Source of the DNA: Nostocales cyanobacterium LEGE 11386
GTDB taxonomy: Bacteria; Cyanobacteriota; Cyanobacteriia; Cyanobacteriales; Nostocaceae
Reading direction: 5' to 3'
Length of the DNA: 64,000 nt
Assembly (NCBI GenBank): GCA_015207155.1
Contig: JADEXK010000014.1
Location: 1 to 64,000, forward strand
Shown: piece after piece, positions 1 to 8,615 of the stretch
Numbering within the stretch: position 1 is the stretch's first letter
Layout of the letters: each line of letters opens with the position of its first letter
Position numbers and translations under genes: made by a program
The notes under the pieces: generated by a model
Told to the model about the DNA's origin: nothing
The model's input: the letters and a program-made list of their open reading frames with translations, nothing else
The model's database searches: none

Positions 1-720
1 CTCCCACACTCTCTCACTCCCTCCCTCCCATGAAATGCGATCGCCTACAGCATAATTAGAACCATTGCTGCTAACTAACCACAGTAAATTGGGGTCTAGC
101 TGCTGGAGTGGTGTTTGTCCTGAAGGTAGGTTGAGGATAGTAGCTGATTTGGTAGCGGCGATCGCTTTTTCTAATAAATCATCGCCAGCCTTTCCCCGAC
201 GTTGTAGTTCTGCTCCCAATAGGTCATAGATTTCAATAAGGCTACAGTGATTGCGGAAATATGCAGCAAATGAGGAGTGAGGGAGTGAGGGATGGAGGGA
301 GTGAGGGAAATTTGTCCCTCCCTCTCTCACTCTCTCACTCTCTCGCTCTCCCTCTTCTTGCAGCAGTGCTAGGAAGTCCGCCGCTTTCAGGGTGAGACAA
401 AGGGTTTCAACACAAGCGATCGCTGTTTCACAAGCAACACCACGGATTAAGCTTGTCCCACCTAAGATTGCTCCTGGTTTGAGAAGTTGTACAGTATCTG
501 GGGTGATTGCTCCTGGTGCATATCCTAGTAATCGCGCTTGTCCTTGATAGAGGATAGCGACTCGTGCAGGTAATGTGTCGCGGACGAGAATGGCTTATCC
601 CATTCTGTAGCGCAGAGGTTCGAGTTTGGCGGCGATGCGCTCAACAGTCGTGATATCTAGTTGGTCAAATGGGTGGATGCTGGCGAGAAATTCTGGAATG
701 GTGGCAGTGCTTGATGTCAT
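1..720 (-). pseudogene. Cyclic-nucleotide-domain ABC exporter, N-terminal part, broken by a nonsense codon
   Basis: Reading from an ATG at 718-720 gives MTSSTATIPEFLASIHPFDQ and then a cNMP-binding-like domain typical of cyanobacterial HlyB-type peptidase/ABC exporters. After 41 residues a TAA lies at 595-597 (minus strand). The same frame then stays open to the window edge with good family-like sequence, so a single C-to-T change in a CAA codon explains the break. The start overlaps the stop of the upstream PPIase gene (ATGA), so the two formed an operon. A family-typical continuation (ATP-binding part) lies outside the window. The reading frame also carries an in-frame GGGAGTGA-type tandem repeat (272-358). 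A sequencing error or suppression is possible; I read it as a recent pseudogene. Confidence 0.7.
272..358. repeat. GGGAGTGA/CTCTCACT short tandem repeat inside the ABC exporter frame
   Basis: Runs of gtgagggag and ctctcactctctcac alternate here. They keep the reading frame of the exporter open, adding Arg/Glu/Ser- and Pro/Ser/His-rich residues between the cNMP-like domain and the next segment. The same 8-nt family occurs at 8836-8877, 11371-11408 and 39869-39924. Confidence 0.6.
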
Positions 721-1496
721 CTTGTGATTAGAACTGGGGTAGGTGCATCTTCATGGAAACTCAACGAGGCTTTCTCCATCTCTTGGGTTAGCCATTGTTC
801 AAACAAGTGATTGAGGAGGGTGGAACGTGTGGCATCATCTAGTTGAGCGCTAATTAGTTTTTCCAGTTTGATGATGACAATCCAGTTATCTAAGCGCATG
901 GGTGGCCACAACTGTCCTGGTTGAGAGATGGCGAGTTTTTGGGCGATTTCTAAATGGGGTTGGTTGATAGGTACAGGGCCTAGTAGTCCTCCTGTTTGGG
1001 CTTCTTGACCTTGTGAATACTCTTTGGCGGATTCAGCAAAGGTTTGTTCTCCTGCTTTAATGCGGAAGTAGAGTTCTTGGGCTACCTCAAAGTCAGATGT
1101 GCGAATCAGTGAATAAATTACTTTATCTAACTGGGGTTTATATTGCAGGAAGTATGATTCTAGTTTTGCTCCCCAAGTGGCTATTTTAAATTTTTCTATC
1201 CTGATTTCTCTTGTGGCCAGGGCTGCTAATTGTGCCTCACTCATGCCGTAATGTTTAAGGATTGATGCGCGTGCTTCTGGTGTAGTTATTTGATTTTTTT
1301 GGTAAAACTGCTCTATGGCGTTAGTGTTTTCTTCTATGGTGAGAGAGTAGGGAGCGTTAGCGGAGCTTAACGAAGTTATCGCTTGATCAATAATTAGGAA
1401 ACGGCACAACTGCGGTAGCATTTGATAACCAGCTAGCACCGGGAAAATTTCTGCGGTGCTGATGCGGTGGTTGCCAAATTGGAGAATTTGAGCCAT
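717..1496 (-). CDS. Parvulin-type peptidyl-prolyl isomerase (PpiC/SurA-like)
   Basis: The 259-aa protein has a helical N-terminal half (about residues 1-125) and a parvulin/rotamase core (about 125-220) with YFRIKAGEQTFAESAKEYSQ, GGLLGPVP and a C-terminal IIKLEK segment. Members of this family fold exported or secreted substrates, or assist an export machine. No signal peptide is visible, so a cytoplasmic role beside the exporter is more likely than a periplasmic SurA role. Its stop overlaps the start of the downstream ABC exporter by ATGA, and upstream lie giant RHS/cadherin-like secreted-protein genes. The locus therefore reads as exporter plus chaperone plus substrate. Around 1351-1385 the DNA resembles a dispersed repeat (gcggagcttaacgaag) carried in frame. 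Confidence 0.85.
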   Translation of the reverse strand: MAQILQFGNHRISTAEIFPVLAGYQMLPQLCRFLIIDQAITSLSSANAPYSLTIEENTNAIEQFYQKNQITTPEARASILKHYGMSEAQLAALATREIRIEKFKIATWGAKLESYFLQYKPQLDKVIYSLIRTSDFEVAQELYFRIKAGEQTFAESAKEYSQGQEAQTGGLLGPVPINQPHLEIAQKLAISQPGQLWPPMRLDNWIVIIKLEKLISAQLDDATRSTLLNHLFEQWLTQEMEKASLSFHEDAPTPVLITR

Positions 1497-1737
1497 AGGG
1501 TAAGATGCAGCAAGGTGAGGGAAATTATGATGTGAGCGTTTCCCTTACGGATCATGGCTGAATGGTGGTAAATATGATAACGATGAGTATACGTATATTG
1601 GCAGGAGGAATAGCTGTTGATTACTGAGAAATACTGAAAATAGCTTTTAAGAGGATACTGTCTTAAAGTTGTAATCCTGGAATTGCCCTCTTCTTTCTCA
1701 ACTTTATCAATATTAGTAGATCGAAAATTTTGGGAAG

Positions 1738-1936
1738 TTAACGAAAGAATAAGGGCTTGAACCGACGTTTTTGGGGTTGGCAATAAGGAATTACTAAAAG
1801 TACCATATTGATTCGACAACACCCCAAAGGCATCATAAGTGTAGCAGTCAGTTTGCCCTGCCAAATTGCCATTAGTGGCGATCGCACTAAACTTAGTCGC
1901 ACTACCCAAATCAGCCAGCACAACTAACCTAATCAA
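1738..1936 (-). pseudogene. RHS/YD-repeat protein fragment
   Basis: The minus-strand frame starting near 1936 reads VVLADLGSATKFSAIATNGN, then YTYDAFGVLSNQYGTFSNS, the hallmark YD repeat of RHS proteins. The sequence then loses family character. It directly follows the stop of the 1929-6737 ORF. It probably is a leftover of the 3' half of the RHS gene whose 5' half lies at 8616-12110, separated by the mosaic ORF and the IS. No start, no full domain, clearly not functional. From 1497 to 1737 I see nothing recognisable. Confidence 0.5.
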
Positions 1937-4900
1937 GCAAGACCTGAAAATCGAGATACTTAAAGGTGAACTGAGTGTCCTCGTCTCCAGCCATCAAGCG
2001 CAAAGCGTCAAAAGGAGTATCGCTGTGAAAAATAATTTCCCCTTGTTGACTATCAATGGTGTAGAACTGTTCACCAACTACCGTATCACCCATCATAGCG
2101 ACGACTTTGACAACACCACCATTGTTATCGTTTGATTGCACCCTATCCAAACCCACAGTAGCTTGATTAGCACTGCTATAGTTGGCTTGGGGTTGAATCT
2201 GCAATTGCAGAATTTCGTCACCGTCAATGCGCTTGTTGTTTCCAGAGTTACCGTCATCTCCATCTGCGATACCGATTCCTTCTCTTTGGTCAACCCTAGT
2301 GTGGTCAACAAAAGTCGATTGACTATCATCCGCATCAATTGCAGTTACTTGAATACGTGCAAAAGCATCTGCTAGGGGTTGATTTTGCATTGCTTTAACT
2401 TGATTGACAATAACATCGTTTTCAGAGACTTTGATTTGCAAGTGCTGATCTAGAACCAGTTTCAAGCTAGCTGTAGCAGGTGGAGTAGTGTGAACAGTTT
2501 CAAATTCCGCAGCACGGAAGGTAAATTCGGTATCGTCATCTGCTGCTAAGATTTGTAGTTGATCAAAGGCTTGGTTGCTGAAGAAAAACAGTTCTTGTGT
2601 TTGTTGGCTGATAGTGTAGGTTTTACCGCCGACTATGACTCCATTTCTCCAAGATATAATTCTCACTTGACCGCCATTGTTTTCGTGAGCAATAGATTTA
2701 ACTTTGTCTACCTTGACAATTGCCGATAAGGCACTATTGTAATTTTCGCTGGGTAGGATTTGCAGTTGCAAGATTTCATCTCCATCGATGCGTTTCTTAC
2801 TTGCAGTGTTACCGTCTTCTCCATCGACAATGCCAATTCCTTCACCGTTGTCATGGAAGGTTCTGTCTGTCAATGGATGACCAATATCTTGGCTATCAAT
2901 GGCAGTTACTTTGATGCGTGCAAAAGCATCTACTACGGGTTGATTTTGGCTACCGCGTATTTGTTCTACTACAGAACCGTTTTCTCTGACTTTCAACGTC
3001 ATTAATTCTTGGGAGAATTCCAGGTAGGTAGGTAAGTGACTGTTGGTTTTAATTGCCTCAAATTCAGCGACTCTGAGGGTAAATTCAGTATCCGCATCTC
3101 CAGCCATTAAGTGCAGACGGTCGAAGGCTGTAGTGTTGGTAAATGTGAGTGTTTGATTTTTGTCAGTGAGAGTATAAGTTTGTTCTCCAACTATTGTGGC
3201 ACCGCGGAGTGCGACAATTTTCACTTGACCGCCAATGGTTTTATTTGTGGTGGATTGGACTTTATCTACAGTAACGAAGGCGGTTTTGGCGCTGTTGTAT
3301 TTATCCGTAGGTTGGATTTTGATTTGTAAAATTTCATCACCATCAATGCGCTTTTTACGTGCGGTGTTGCCGTCTTCTCCGTCGGTGATGCCAATACCTT
3401 CTCCACTATCATGGAAGGTGATGTCATCAAATATCTGGGATTGGTCATTGCTGTTGAGGGCGAGTATTTGGATTCTTTCAAAGGCTAGGGGTGATATTGG
3501 TTGATTTTGTCTGCCTTTAACATGTTCTACTAGTTGGGAATTTTCGTAAACTTTGAGATTGAGTAGTTTTTGCTCAAATTTGAGTTTGGTAATTTCTCGA
3601 GGCGCGACATGATTGACTTGTACCTGTAGAGTATCGGTTGTCACTGCACCGTCATTGTCTGTAACTGTTAATTTGGCTGTGTAAGTGCCATCTAACTTGT
3701 AGATGTGGTTGGGGTTGAGTATGCCTGTTACGGTTGTGCCGTCGCCAAAGTCCCACTCGATAGTATGGGTATCAAGTATACCAGGGTCGGTGAAGTTGCC
3801 GTTGAAGGTGACTGTTTGACCTTCGTTGATGGTTTGGTCTGCACCTGCTTCTACTATGGGTGCGGCGTTGTTGACGGTGATTTCTAGTGTTTGGAAGCTA
3901 TTGACGCCAAGACTATCGATAACAGTCAGGGTGGCGATGTATGTGCCGTTGTCGGTGTAGGTGTGGGTGACGTTTTCACCTTCGACCAGTTGTGAACCGT
4001 CGCCAAAGTTCCAGAGGTAGGTCAGTTCGTCACCAGGGTCAACTGCTGTGGCACTAAAGTTGGCTGTTGTACCTTCGGTGGTGGTGGTGTCGCCTGTAAT
4101 TACTGTGATCACTGGGGCTATATTGTTGACTGTGATGTTGACGGTGGCAGTATTAGATGTTAAGCCTTCTGTGTCGGTGATGGTGTAGGTGAAGGTGTCT
4201 GTGCCCACAAAGGTGGGGTTAGGGGTGTATGTGACTGTGCTATCTGGGTTTAGTTGGATTGTCCCGTTACTGGGGTTGGTTTGGATGATTAGGGTTGAGG
4301 GGTTGATGCTGCTGTCAGCGTCGGTATCGTTGGCAAGAAGGTTAATTGTAACTGGTTGGGTTTGGTTGGTGGTGGCGGTGTCGTTGTTGGCGACTGGTGC
4401 TACAAAATCGTAGCCCAGCAGCATTACGTTGTCGAGGATGACTTTGGCATCTCTGGCTCCGAAACCGAGGAGGTCGAAGTAGAGGGTGGCGGCGGTTCCT
4501 GGTTGAATGCCTGTAAGGTCTACTTTAAAGGTGAGGGGTTGGTTAAGGGTGAGGGTGCTGTTGGGTGTGGTGTTGACTAAGGTGACTTTGTTGCTGGTGT
4601 AGTATGTGCCGTTGTTTTGGATGTTGAGTAGGGAGTCGGTTTGGCTGAGTCCTTGGCTGGTGTTGATTAAGGATTGTTTGGTGTTGGGGTTGAGTAATGC
4701 GACCTCGAATGCGTCACCTGGGGCTGTGGGGGTGTTTGTTCCTAAGATGGTGCTGTTGAGGGTGAATTGCAGGTATTTGGCTTGTTCTGGGATGATGAAG
4801 GTTTGGGTGAAGTTACTGAGTAAGGGTGAGTCTTCGGTGAGGATGGCTTCTTGATTGAGGATGGTGGCTGCACCACGTGTTGTCCAGGCGTATTCGGGTT

Positions 4901-6737
4901 TGGTGGTGTCGGTTTCGGTGAAGTTGCCGTTGGTGATGTCTGCAAGCAGGATTGCTGTTAGTGGTGCTGTTAGTTGTGTTGTACTGCTTGGCGCTACTGT
5001 GGTATTACGGATGGCGGTGAGCATTTGCAGGTTGAGCCATGATGGTAGCTTACGCACGCCTGGGGCGAGGGTGTTGTTCATTAGGTCGTAGGGGTGTACC
5101 TGGGAGTCAAGGTGGCTACCATCTGGGGTGAGGGTGGCGGTGAAGTTGTTGCCGATGAAGGTTTTTGTGCTGTTGATGGTTTGGATGTGGCGGTCAAAGC
5201 CTGGATTGCCTGCAATGATGCCTGCTAGGTGTCCCATTTCGTGGAGGATGGTGGTGAGGAGGTCGTATTTGCCAAATGCTTCGCCTGTGGTGGCGCGGAA
5301 TGCGGTGTCGGTGAGGGAGGTGGTGAATTCGCTATTTTCCCAAGGGGTGGGGTCGATGAACCAGCCGATTCCGTTAGCGTCATCGTCGATGAGGAGGGTT
5401 CCACTGTTGGGGCGACCAAAGGAGTCGAAGGAGGTGATTTGGGCTTCTGCTAGTTGTCCTGTGGGGAGGTCGGTGATTTGCAGGTTGATATTGAAGGTGG
5501 GGTCAAATAGATTTAGTGGGTTATCTTTATATGTGTTAGTTAATGCAGGGTATAAGTTATGAATGCTGAAGAGTTGTTGCAACGCTATGCTGCTGGGGAG
5601 AGAGATTTTACTGGAGTTAAGCTGCCAAGAGTTCGTTTGATCGATAAAATTCTTAACCAAGTCATTTTCAAGGGTGCTGACTTCAGTGATGCTTACTTTG
5701 AACGTAGTGGGTTTGATGAAGTTGACTTGAGTTTCGCTAACTTGAGAAGAATCCGTTTCTTTGACAGTGGTTTTGGAAGAGCTAATTTGGAAGCTGCTGA
5801 CTTTAGCGATGCTATCTTCGGTCAAAGTAATCTCAAAGGAGCTAATCTTACTCGTGCCATATTCAGACGAGCTGTCCTTAGCGAAGTTAATTTCAAAAAT
5901 GCCAACCTCAGCTATGCTGATTTGAGTGGAGCCAGTGAGTTTAGTATCTATTATTGCAAGGGTGCTATCTTCTACGAAACTATCATGCCTGATGGAAGTA
6001 TCCGAAGTGATAATAGCTGAGGAAGTATCTGACACAATAGGAGTTTCGTAACCCGCTAAAAGTGCGGCTGTTGGTGACACTTCATTAATCCACTTTAAAA
6101 TCTCTGAACGGGATCTATTTTCAACTATTTCTTCAACTTCCGTTGGAATATTTGATAGAAAGTCATAGTTGTTAAAAGGTTCTCCTTGTAATCTATTTTC
6201 TAACTCTTTTACAGAAATTATGTAATCTTTCCAAGAATTGGGGTCAACAAGATTATCATCTTCTGGGTCAATATTAGGAATATCTATAGCAAAAGCCATA
6301 GTATTACTTGTGATATCTGCTATTCCTTGCCCTGGTCTATCTATAACGAGTACAACTTTCCAAAGTTGTTCAGGAACATTAATTAAAAATCCATCTTGAC
6401 TAATTATGTCTGATTTTTGCCCTCTTCCACCTGCAATAATGTATAATTCTCGACCAGATTGAACTAAGTTTCTCGAAAAATTCTCCAGACCTAACCACCA
6501 TCTTGCTTGAGGGAGGTCTGAATTATTATCTGGATTTTGAGGAAGGATATTACTCATCAAGAAAGTGGCATAGTTATCCTTGAAAGTTCTAATTCTATCG
6601 CCGGATGGAGTCATATGGCCTCTAACGTATATTTCTCCGTTAATGTCCGGGTTCCCATTAATATCTCCACTTCCTTGAACCTTATCCCATTGGCTTGGAA
6701 GTGTTTTATCCTCTTCAAAACTGTCTCTTCTGTCCAA
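1929..6737 (-). CDS. Mosaic large protein: NUC1 nuclease, zinc protease, cadherin-like, PKD and tandem repeats; 5' truncated
   Basis: The first ~210 residues match a DNA/RNA non-specific endonuclease (NucA/NUC1): RGHMTPSGDR with His41, then TFLMSNILPQ and GRELYIIAGG. Residues ~240-393 are the exact antisense of the plus-strand pentapeptide gene at 5559-6020 and form a degenerate xx(Q/K/E)(I/V)S pattern. A metalloprotease signature HEMGH sits at ~499-503, with a possible Met-turn YDLMN near 550. A VCBS/cadherin-like domain (~770-870) and two PKD domains (WNFGDG ~909, WDFGDG ~994) follow. Three tandem ~190-aa repeats, each with GEGIGI-x-DG(E/D)DGN and RIDGDEIL, close the protein. The frame stays open upstream of the listed TTG to about 6768 and reads QLNNSWLG, as in NucA proteins, so the true start was lost to the IS. 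Whether the whole ORF is expressed is doubtful. Confidence 0.6.
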   Translation of the reverse strand: MDRRDSFEEDKTLPSQWDKVQGSGDINGNPDINGEIYVRGHMTPSGDRIRTFKDNYATFLMSNILPQNPDNNSDLPQARWWLGLENFSRNLVQSGRELYIIAGGRGQKSDIISQDGFLINVPEQLWKVVLVIDRPGQGIADITSNTMAFAIDIPNIDPEDDNLVDPNSWKDYIISVKELENRLQGEPFNNYDFLSNIPTEVEEIVENRSRSEILKWINEVSPTAALLAGYETPIVSDTSSAIITSDTSIRHDSFVEDSTLAIIDTKLTGSTQISIAEVGIFEINFAKDSSSEYGTSKISSFEITLTEDSIAKVSSFQISSSKTTVKETDSSQVSETQVNFIKPTTFKVSITEVSTLENDLVKNFIDQTNSWQLNSSKISLPSSIALQQLFSIHNLYPALTNTYKDNPLNLFDPTFNINLQITDLPTGQLAEAQITSFDSFGRPNSGTLLIDDDANGIGWFIDPTPWENSEFTTSLTDTAFRATTGEAFGKYDLLTTILHEMGHLAGIIAGNPGFDRHIQTINSTKTFIGNNFTATLTPDGSHLDSQVHPYDLMNNTLAPGVRKLPSWLNLQMLTAIRNTTVAPSSTTQLTAPLTAILLADITNGNFTETDTTKPEYAWTTRGAATILNQEAILTEDSPLLSNFTQTFIIPEQAKYLQFTLNSTILGTNTPTAPGDAFEVALLNPNTKQSLINTSQGLSQTDSLLNIQNNGTYYTSNKVTLVNTTPNSTLTLNQPLTFKVDLTGIQPGTAATLYFDLLGFGARDAKVILDNVMLLGYDFVAPVANNDTATTNQTQPVTINLLANDTDADSSINPSTLIIQTNPSNGTIQLNPDSTVTYTPNPTFVGTDTFTYTITDTEGLTSNTATVNITVNNIAPVITVITGDTTTTEGTTANFSATAVDPGDELTYLWNFGDGSQLVEGENVTHTYTDNGTYIATLTVIDSLGVNSFQTLEITVNNAAPIVEAGADQTINEGQTVTFNGNFTDPGILDTHTIEWDFGDGTTVTGILNPNHIYKLDGTYTAKLTVTDNDGAVTTDTLQVQVNHVAPREITKLKFEQKLLNLKVYENSQLVEHVKGRQNQPISPLAFERIQILALNSNDQSQIFDDITFHDSGEGIGITDGEDGNTARKKRIDGDEILQIKIQPTDKYNSAKTAFVTVDKVQSTTNKTIGGQVKIVALRGATIVGEQTYTLTDKNQTLTFTNTTAFDRLHLMAGDADTEFTLRVAEFEAIKTNSHLPTYLEFSQELMTLKVRENGSVVEQIRGSQNQPVVDAFARIKVTAIDSQDIGHPLTDRTFHDNGEGIGIVDGEDGNTASKKRIDGDEILQLQILPSENYNSALSAIVKVDKVKSIAHENNGGQVRIISWRNGVIVGGKTYTISQQTQELFFFSNQAFDQLQILAADDDTEFTFRAAEFETVHTTPPATASLKLVLDQHLQIKVSENDVIVNQVKAMQNQPLADAFARIQVTAIDADDSQSTFVDHTRVDQREGIGIADGDDGNSGNNKRIDGDEILQLQIQPQANYSSANQATVGLDRVQSNDNNGGVVKVVAMMGDTVVGEQFYTIDSQQGEIIFHSDTPFDALRLMAGDEDTQFTFKYLDFQVLLD
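5559..6020 (+). CDS. Pentapeptide-repeat protein
   Basis: This 153-aa protein begins MNAEELLQRYAAGERDFTGV, the usual N-terminus of cyanobacterial pentapeptide proteins. About 15 A(D/N)LxX-type repeats follow (ADFSD, ANLEA, SNLKG, ANLTR, ANLSY, ADLSG), and it ends with a family-like FYETIMPDGSIRSD tail. It should fold as a right-handed quadrilateral beta-helix; the biological role is unknown. Both termini are intact, so the gene looks complete although it lies antisense inside the 1929-6737 ORF with identical codon boundaries. No strong ribosome-binding site is visible before the ATG. The protein family is clear; expression is uncertain. Confidence 0.65.
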   Translation: MNAEELLQRYAAGERDFTGVKLPRVRLIDKILNQVIFKGADFSDAYFERSGFDEVDLSFANLRRIRFFDSGFGRANLEAADFSDAIFGQSNLKGANLTRAIFRRAVLSEVNFKNANLSYADLSGASEFSIYYCKGAIFYETIMPDGSIRSDNS

Positions 6738-6805
6738 TACCCCTAACCAAGAATTATTTAGTTGCCAACGGGAGCAACGCGATTTTCTGAAGTCGGGTAA
6801 AAAAC

Positions 6806-6864
6806 AAGCGATGGCTGCGCCAACGTCTTCTCTTCGAGACGCTATGCGAACGACGAACGCTAAA
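6806..6864 (+). repeat. 59-bp inner inverted repeat, left copy
   Basis: The sequence contains gtcttctcttcgagacgc and is perfectly repeated in inverse orientation at 8537-8595. A related core, tctcttcgagacgcttcgcg, occurs at 56940-56959 outside any IS. The unit is therefore probably a dispersed cyanobacterial repeat carried at both ends of this IS. Confidence 0.7.
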
Positions 6865-6992
6865 TCATGTATTTAAGTAGCCAGTTAAAATAAATACTTC
6901 TAAAATAGAGTTAATACTGAAAATACACGAGAGTAGTCTATTTTGAGAGTTGTTTAAATTTATTATGGAAACAAAAAAGTGTAGGATGCCCT

Positions 6993-8507
6993 TTGAGTAA
7001 TGGTTTTGATGTTGAATATCAAAACAGGGAATGTCTACACTTCATGAATGAAAAAATATATTCAAGTTTAGATTTAAGCAAATCATTGTCCGACTTTAAA
7101 GAAAAAGTTACGAAACTTTTAGAAATTAAAAATCTGAGCGAATGGTCGGCTCAAACTTTTAAAACATTAGAAGAAGAAATTAGGAATACAGCATTAACTC
7201 TAGCAGGAGAATGTGTAGCAGTTTTACTAAATAAACTATCTCGCTCTCAAGAAGCTCTAGATATAGCAATGAATCAAACAAGAAGTTTGTCAAATCAAGA
7301 AAACAAGAAGTACGGTAATTATACTAGACAGATACTAACAGTTGGAGGAGTGAAAGTAACTCTCTCATTACCATACATGGTTGAACGTCACAAACAATCA
7401 CATCAAAAAGGTAAATATTTAAAGTTAGGATTTTGCCCATTTCGAAAATGGTTAGGAATAGAAGAAGGATTAACACCATCAGTTTGGACAACAATTACCA
7501 AGTATGGAGCAATTGCTGGTTCGTTTGAAGCTGCACGCACAATCTTAACAGATTGGGGAGTAAAAATAAGCTGGAAACGAATAGAACGCCTCACATATTA
7601 TTTTGGTAAAATTGGCATAAATTTACGTCAGTCTAAATTAAAAAGTTTAGAAATGGGTAATTTACCCACAGGTAATGTTCTCAAAGACCAGCGAGTTGTC
7701 ATTGCTGTAGACGGTGGAAGAACAAGGATTCGGATTAATAAAAAGGGTAGACGCAAACTTAAGACTAATCGTCTAGGCTTTACTGGAGAATGGGTTGAGC
7801 CAAAATTATTAACTATTTATACAGTGGATGAGCATGGTAAAAAAATTAGGACATCATCTCTACCTATTACCAATGATGGTACGTATTTGGGTTATCAAGA
7901 ATTTCTCAAAATTTTAGAAATGTATCTAGTTGATTTGGGGATAAGCCAAGCTAAACAAGTTTTGTTAGTTGCCGATGGTGCTGAATGGATTTGGAAACAT
8001 GTTCCGCCTTTATTGGAGAAACTCAAGTGCCCACCTACCACCTATCAACTATTAGATTTTTACCACGCCGCATCACATTTACAAGATTTTGCTGATACTG
8101 CTTTTACTACAGATAATGAGCGTCAGTCTTGGTTTAAAAAAGCACGGAAATATTTAAAAAAAGGTCAAGCTCTCGATTTAATGAGAAATATGGGTGAATT
8201 TATTTCAACAGCCACTGGAGCGCGGTTTAAAATTTTAGTGCGAGAGCGTAATTACATTCTCAAAGCTTACCGCAGGCGACTATTAAACTATCACTTAGTC
8301 GCACTCCATCACCTACCCCTTGGTAGCGGTGCCGTTGAAAGTTTAATTCGTCAAGCTGTTAACTTACGTATGAAGGGAAACAGTAAATTTTGGCTGCAAG
8401 GTAACGCAGAGATTATGTTACATCTACGATGTCAATGGATAGCTAGCAGTTGGGATAATTTTTGTAACTCTATTTTCGATTCTTTCCTTAATCCCAGTAG
8501 TGCTTAA
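6993..8507 (+). CDS. Transposase (ISKra4-like)
   Basis: This 504-aa protein has the layout of a DDE transposase. It shows VDGGRTRIR (first Asp), LLVADGAEWIW (second Asp), LLDFYHAASHL, and a C-terminal GSGAVESLIRQAVNLRMKG block with the probable catalytic Glu, then LRCQWIASSWDNF. The C-terminal GSG...E...RMKG pattern is what I associate with the ISKra4 group; exact family assignment needs comparison. The listed start is TTG; the ATG at 7044 (MNEKIYSSL) is a more natural start. The frame is intact, so the element may still be active. Confidence 0.85.
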   Translation: MSNGFDVEYQNRECLHFMNEKIYSSLDLSKSLSDFKEKVTKLLEIKNLSEWSAQTFKTLEEEIRNTALTLAGECVAVLLNKLSRSQEALDIAMNQTRSLSNQENKKYGNYTRQILTVGGVKVTLSLPYMVERHKQSHQKGKYLKLGFCPFRKWLGIEEGLTPSVWTTITKYGAIAGSFEAARTILTDWGVKISWKRIERLTYYFGKIGINLRQSKLKSLEMGNLPTGNVLKDQRVVIAVDGGRTRIRINKKGRRKLKTNRLGFTGEWVEPKLLTIYTVDEHGKKIRTSSLPITNDGTYLGYQEFLKILEMYLVDLGISQAKQVLLVADGAEWIWKHVPPLLEKLKCPPTTYQLLDFYHAASHLQDFADTAFTTDNERQSWFKKARKYLKKGQALDLMRNMGEFISTATGARFKILVRERNYILKAYRRRLLNYHLVALHHLPLGSGAVESLIRQAVNLRMKGNSKFWLQGNAEIMLHLRCQWIASSWDNFCNSIFDSFLNPSSA

Positions 8508-8536
8508 ATATTTTATACATTCACTGAAAGCTATGT

Positions 8537-8595
8537 TTTAGCGTTCGTCGTTCGCATAGCGTCTCGAAGAGAAGACGTTGGCGCAGCCATCGCTT
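8537..8595 (-). repeat. 59-bp inner inverted repeat, right copy
   Basis: Perfect inverse copy of 6806-6864. The distance to the outer repeat is 35 bp here but 10 bp on the left side, so one side has lost or gained about 25 bp. Confidence 0.7.
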
Positions 8596-8615
8596 GACCT
8601 TGGAGTGGAGCATTT

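Noticed and set aside
1433..1936. 167-aa minus-strand ORF as an intact gene
   Set aside because: Only its first ~60 residues look like an RHS repeat; the rest has no family character and overlaps the PPIase start, so I list only the fragment.
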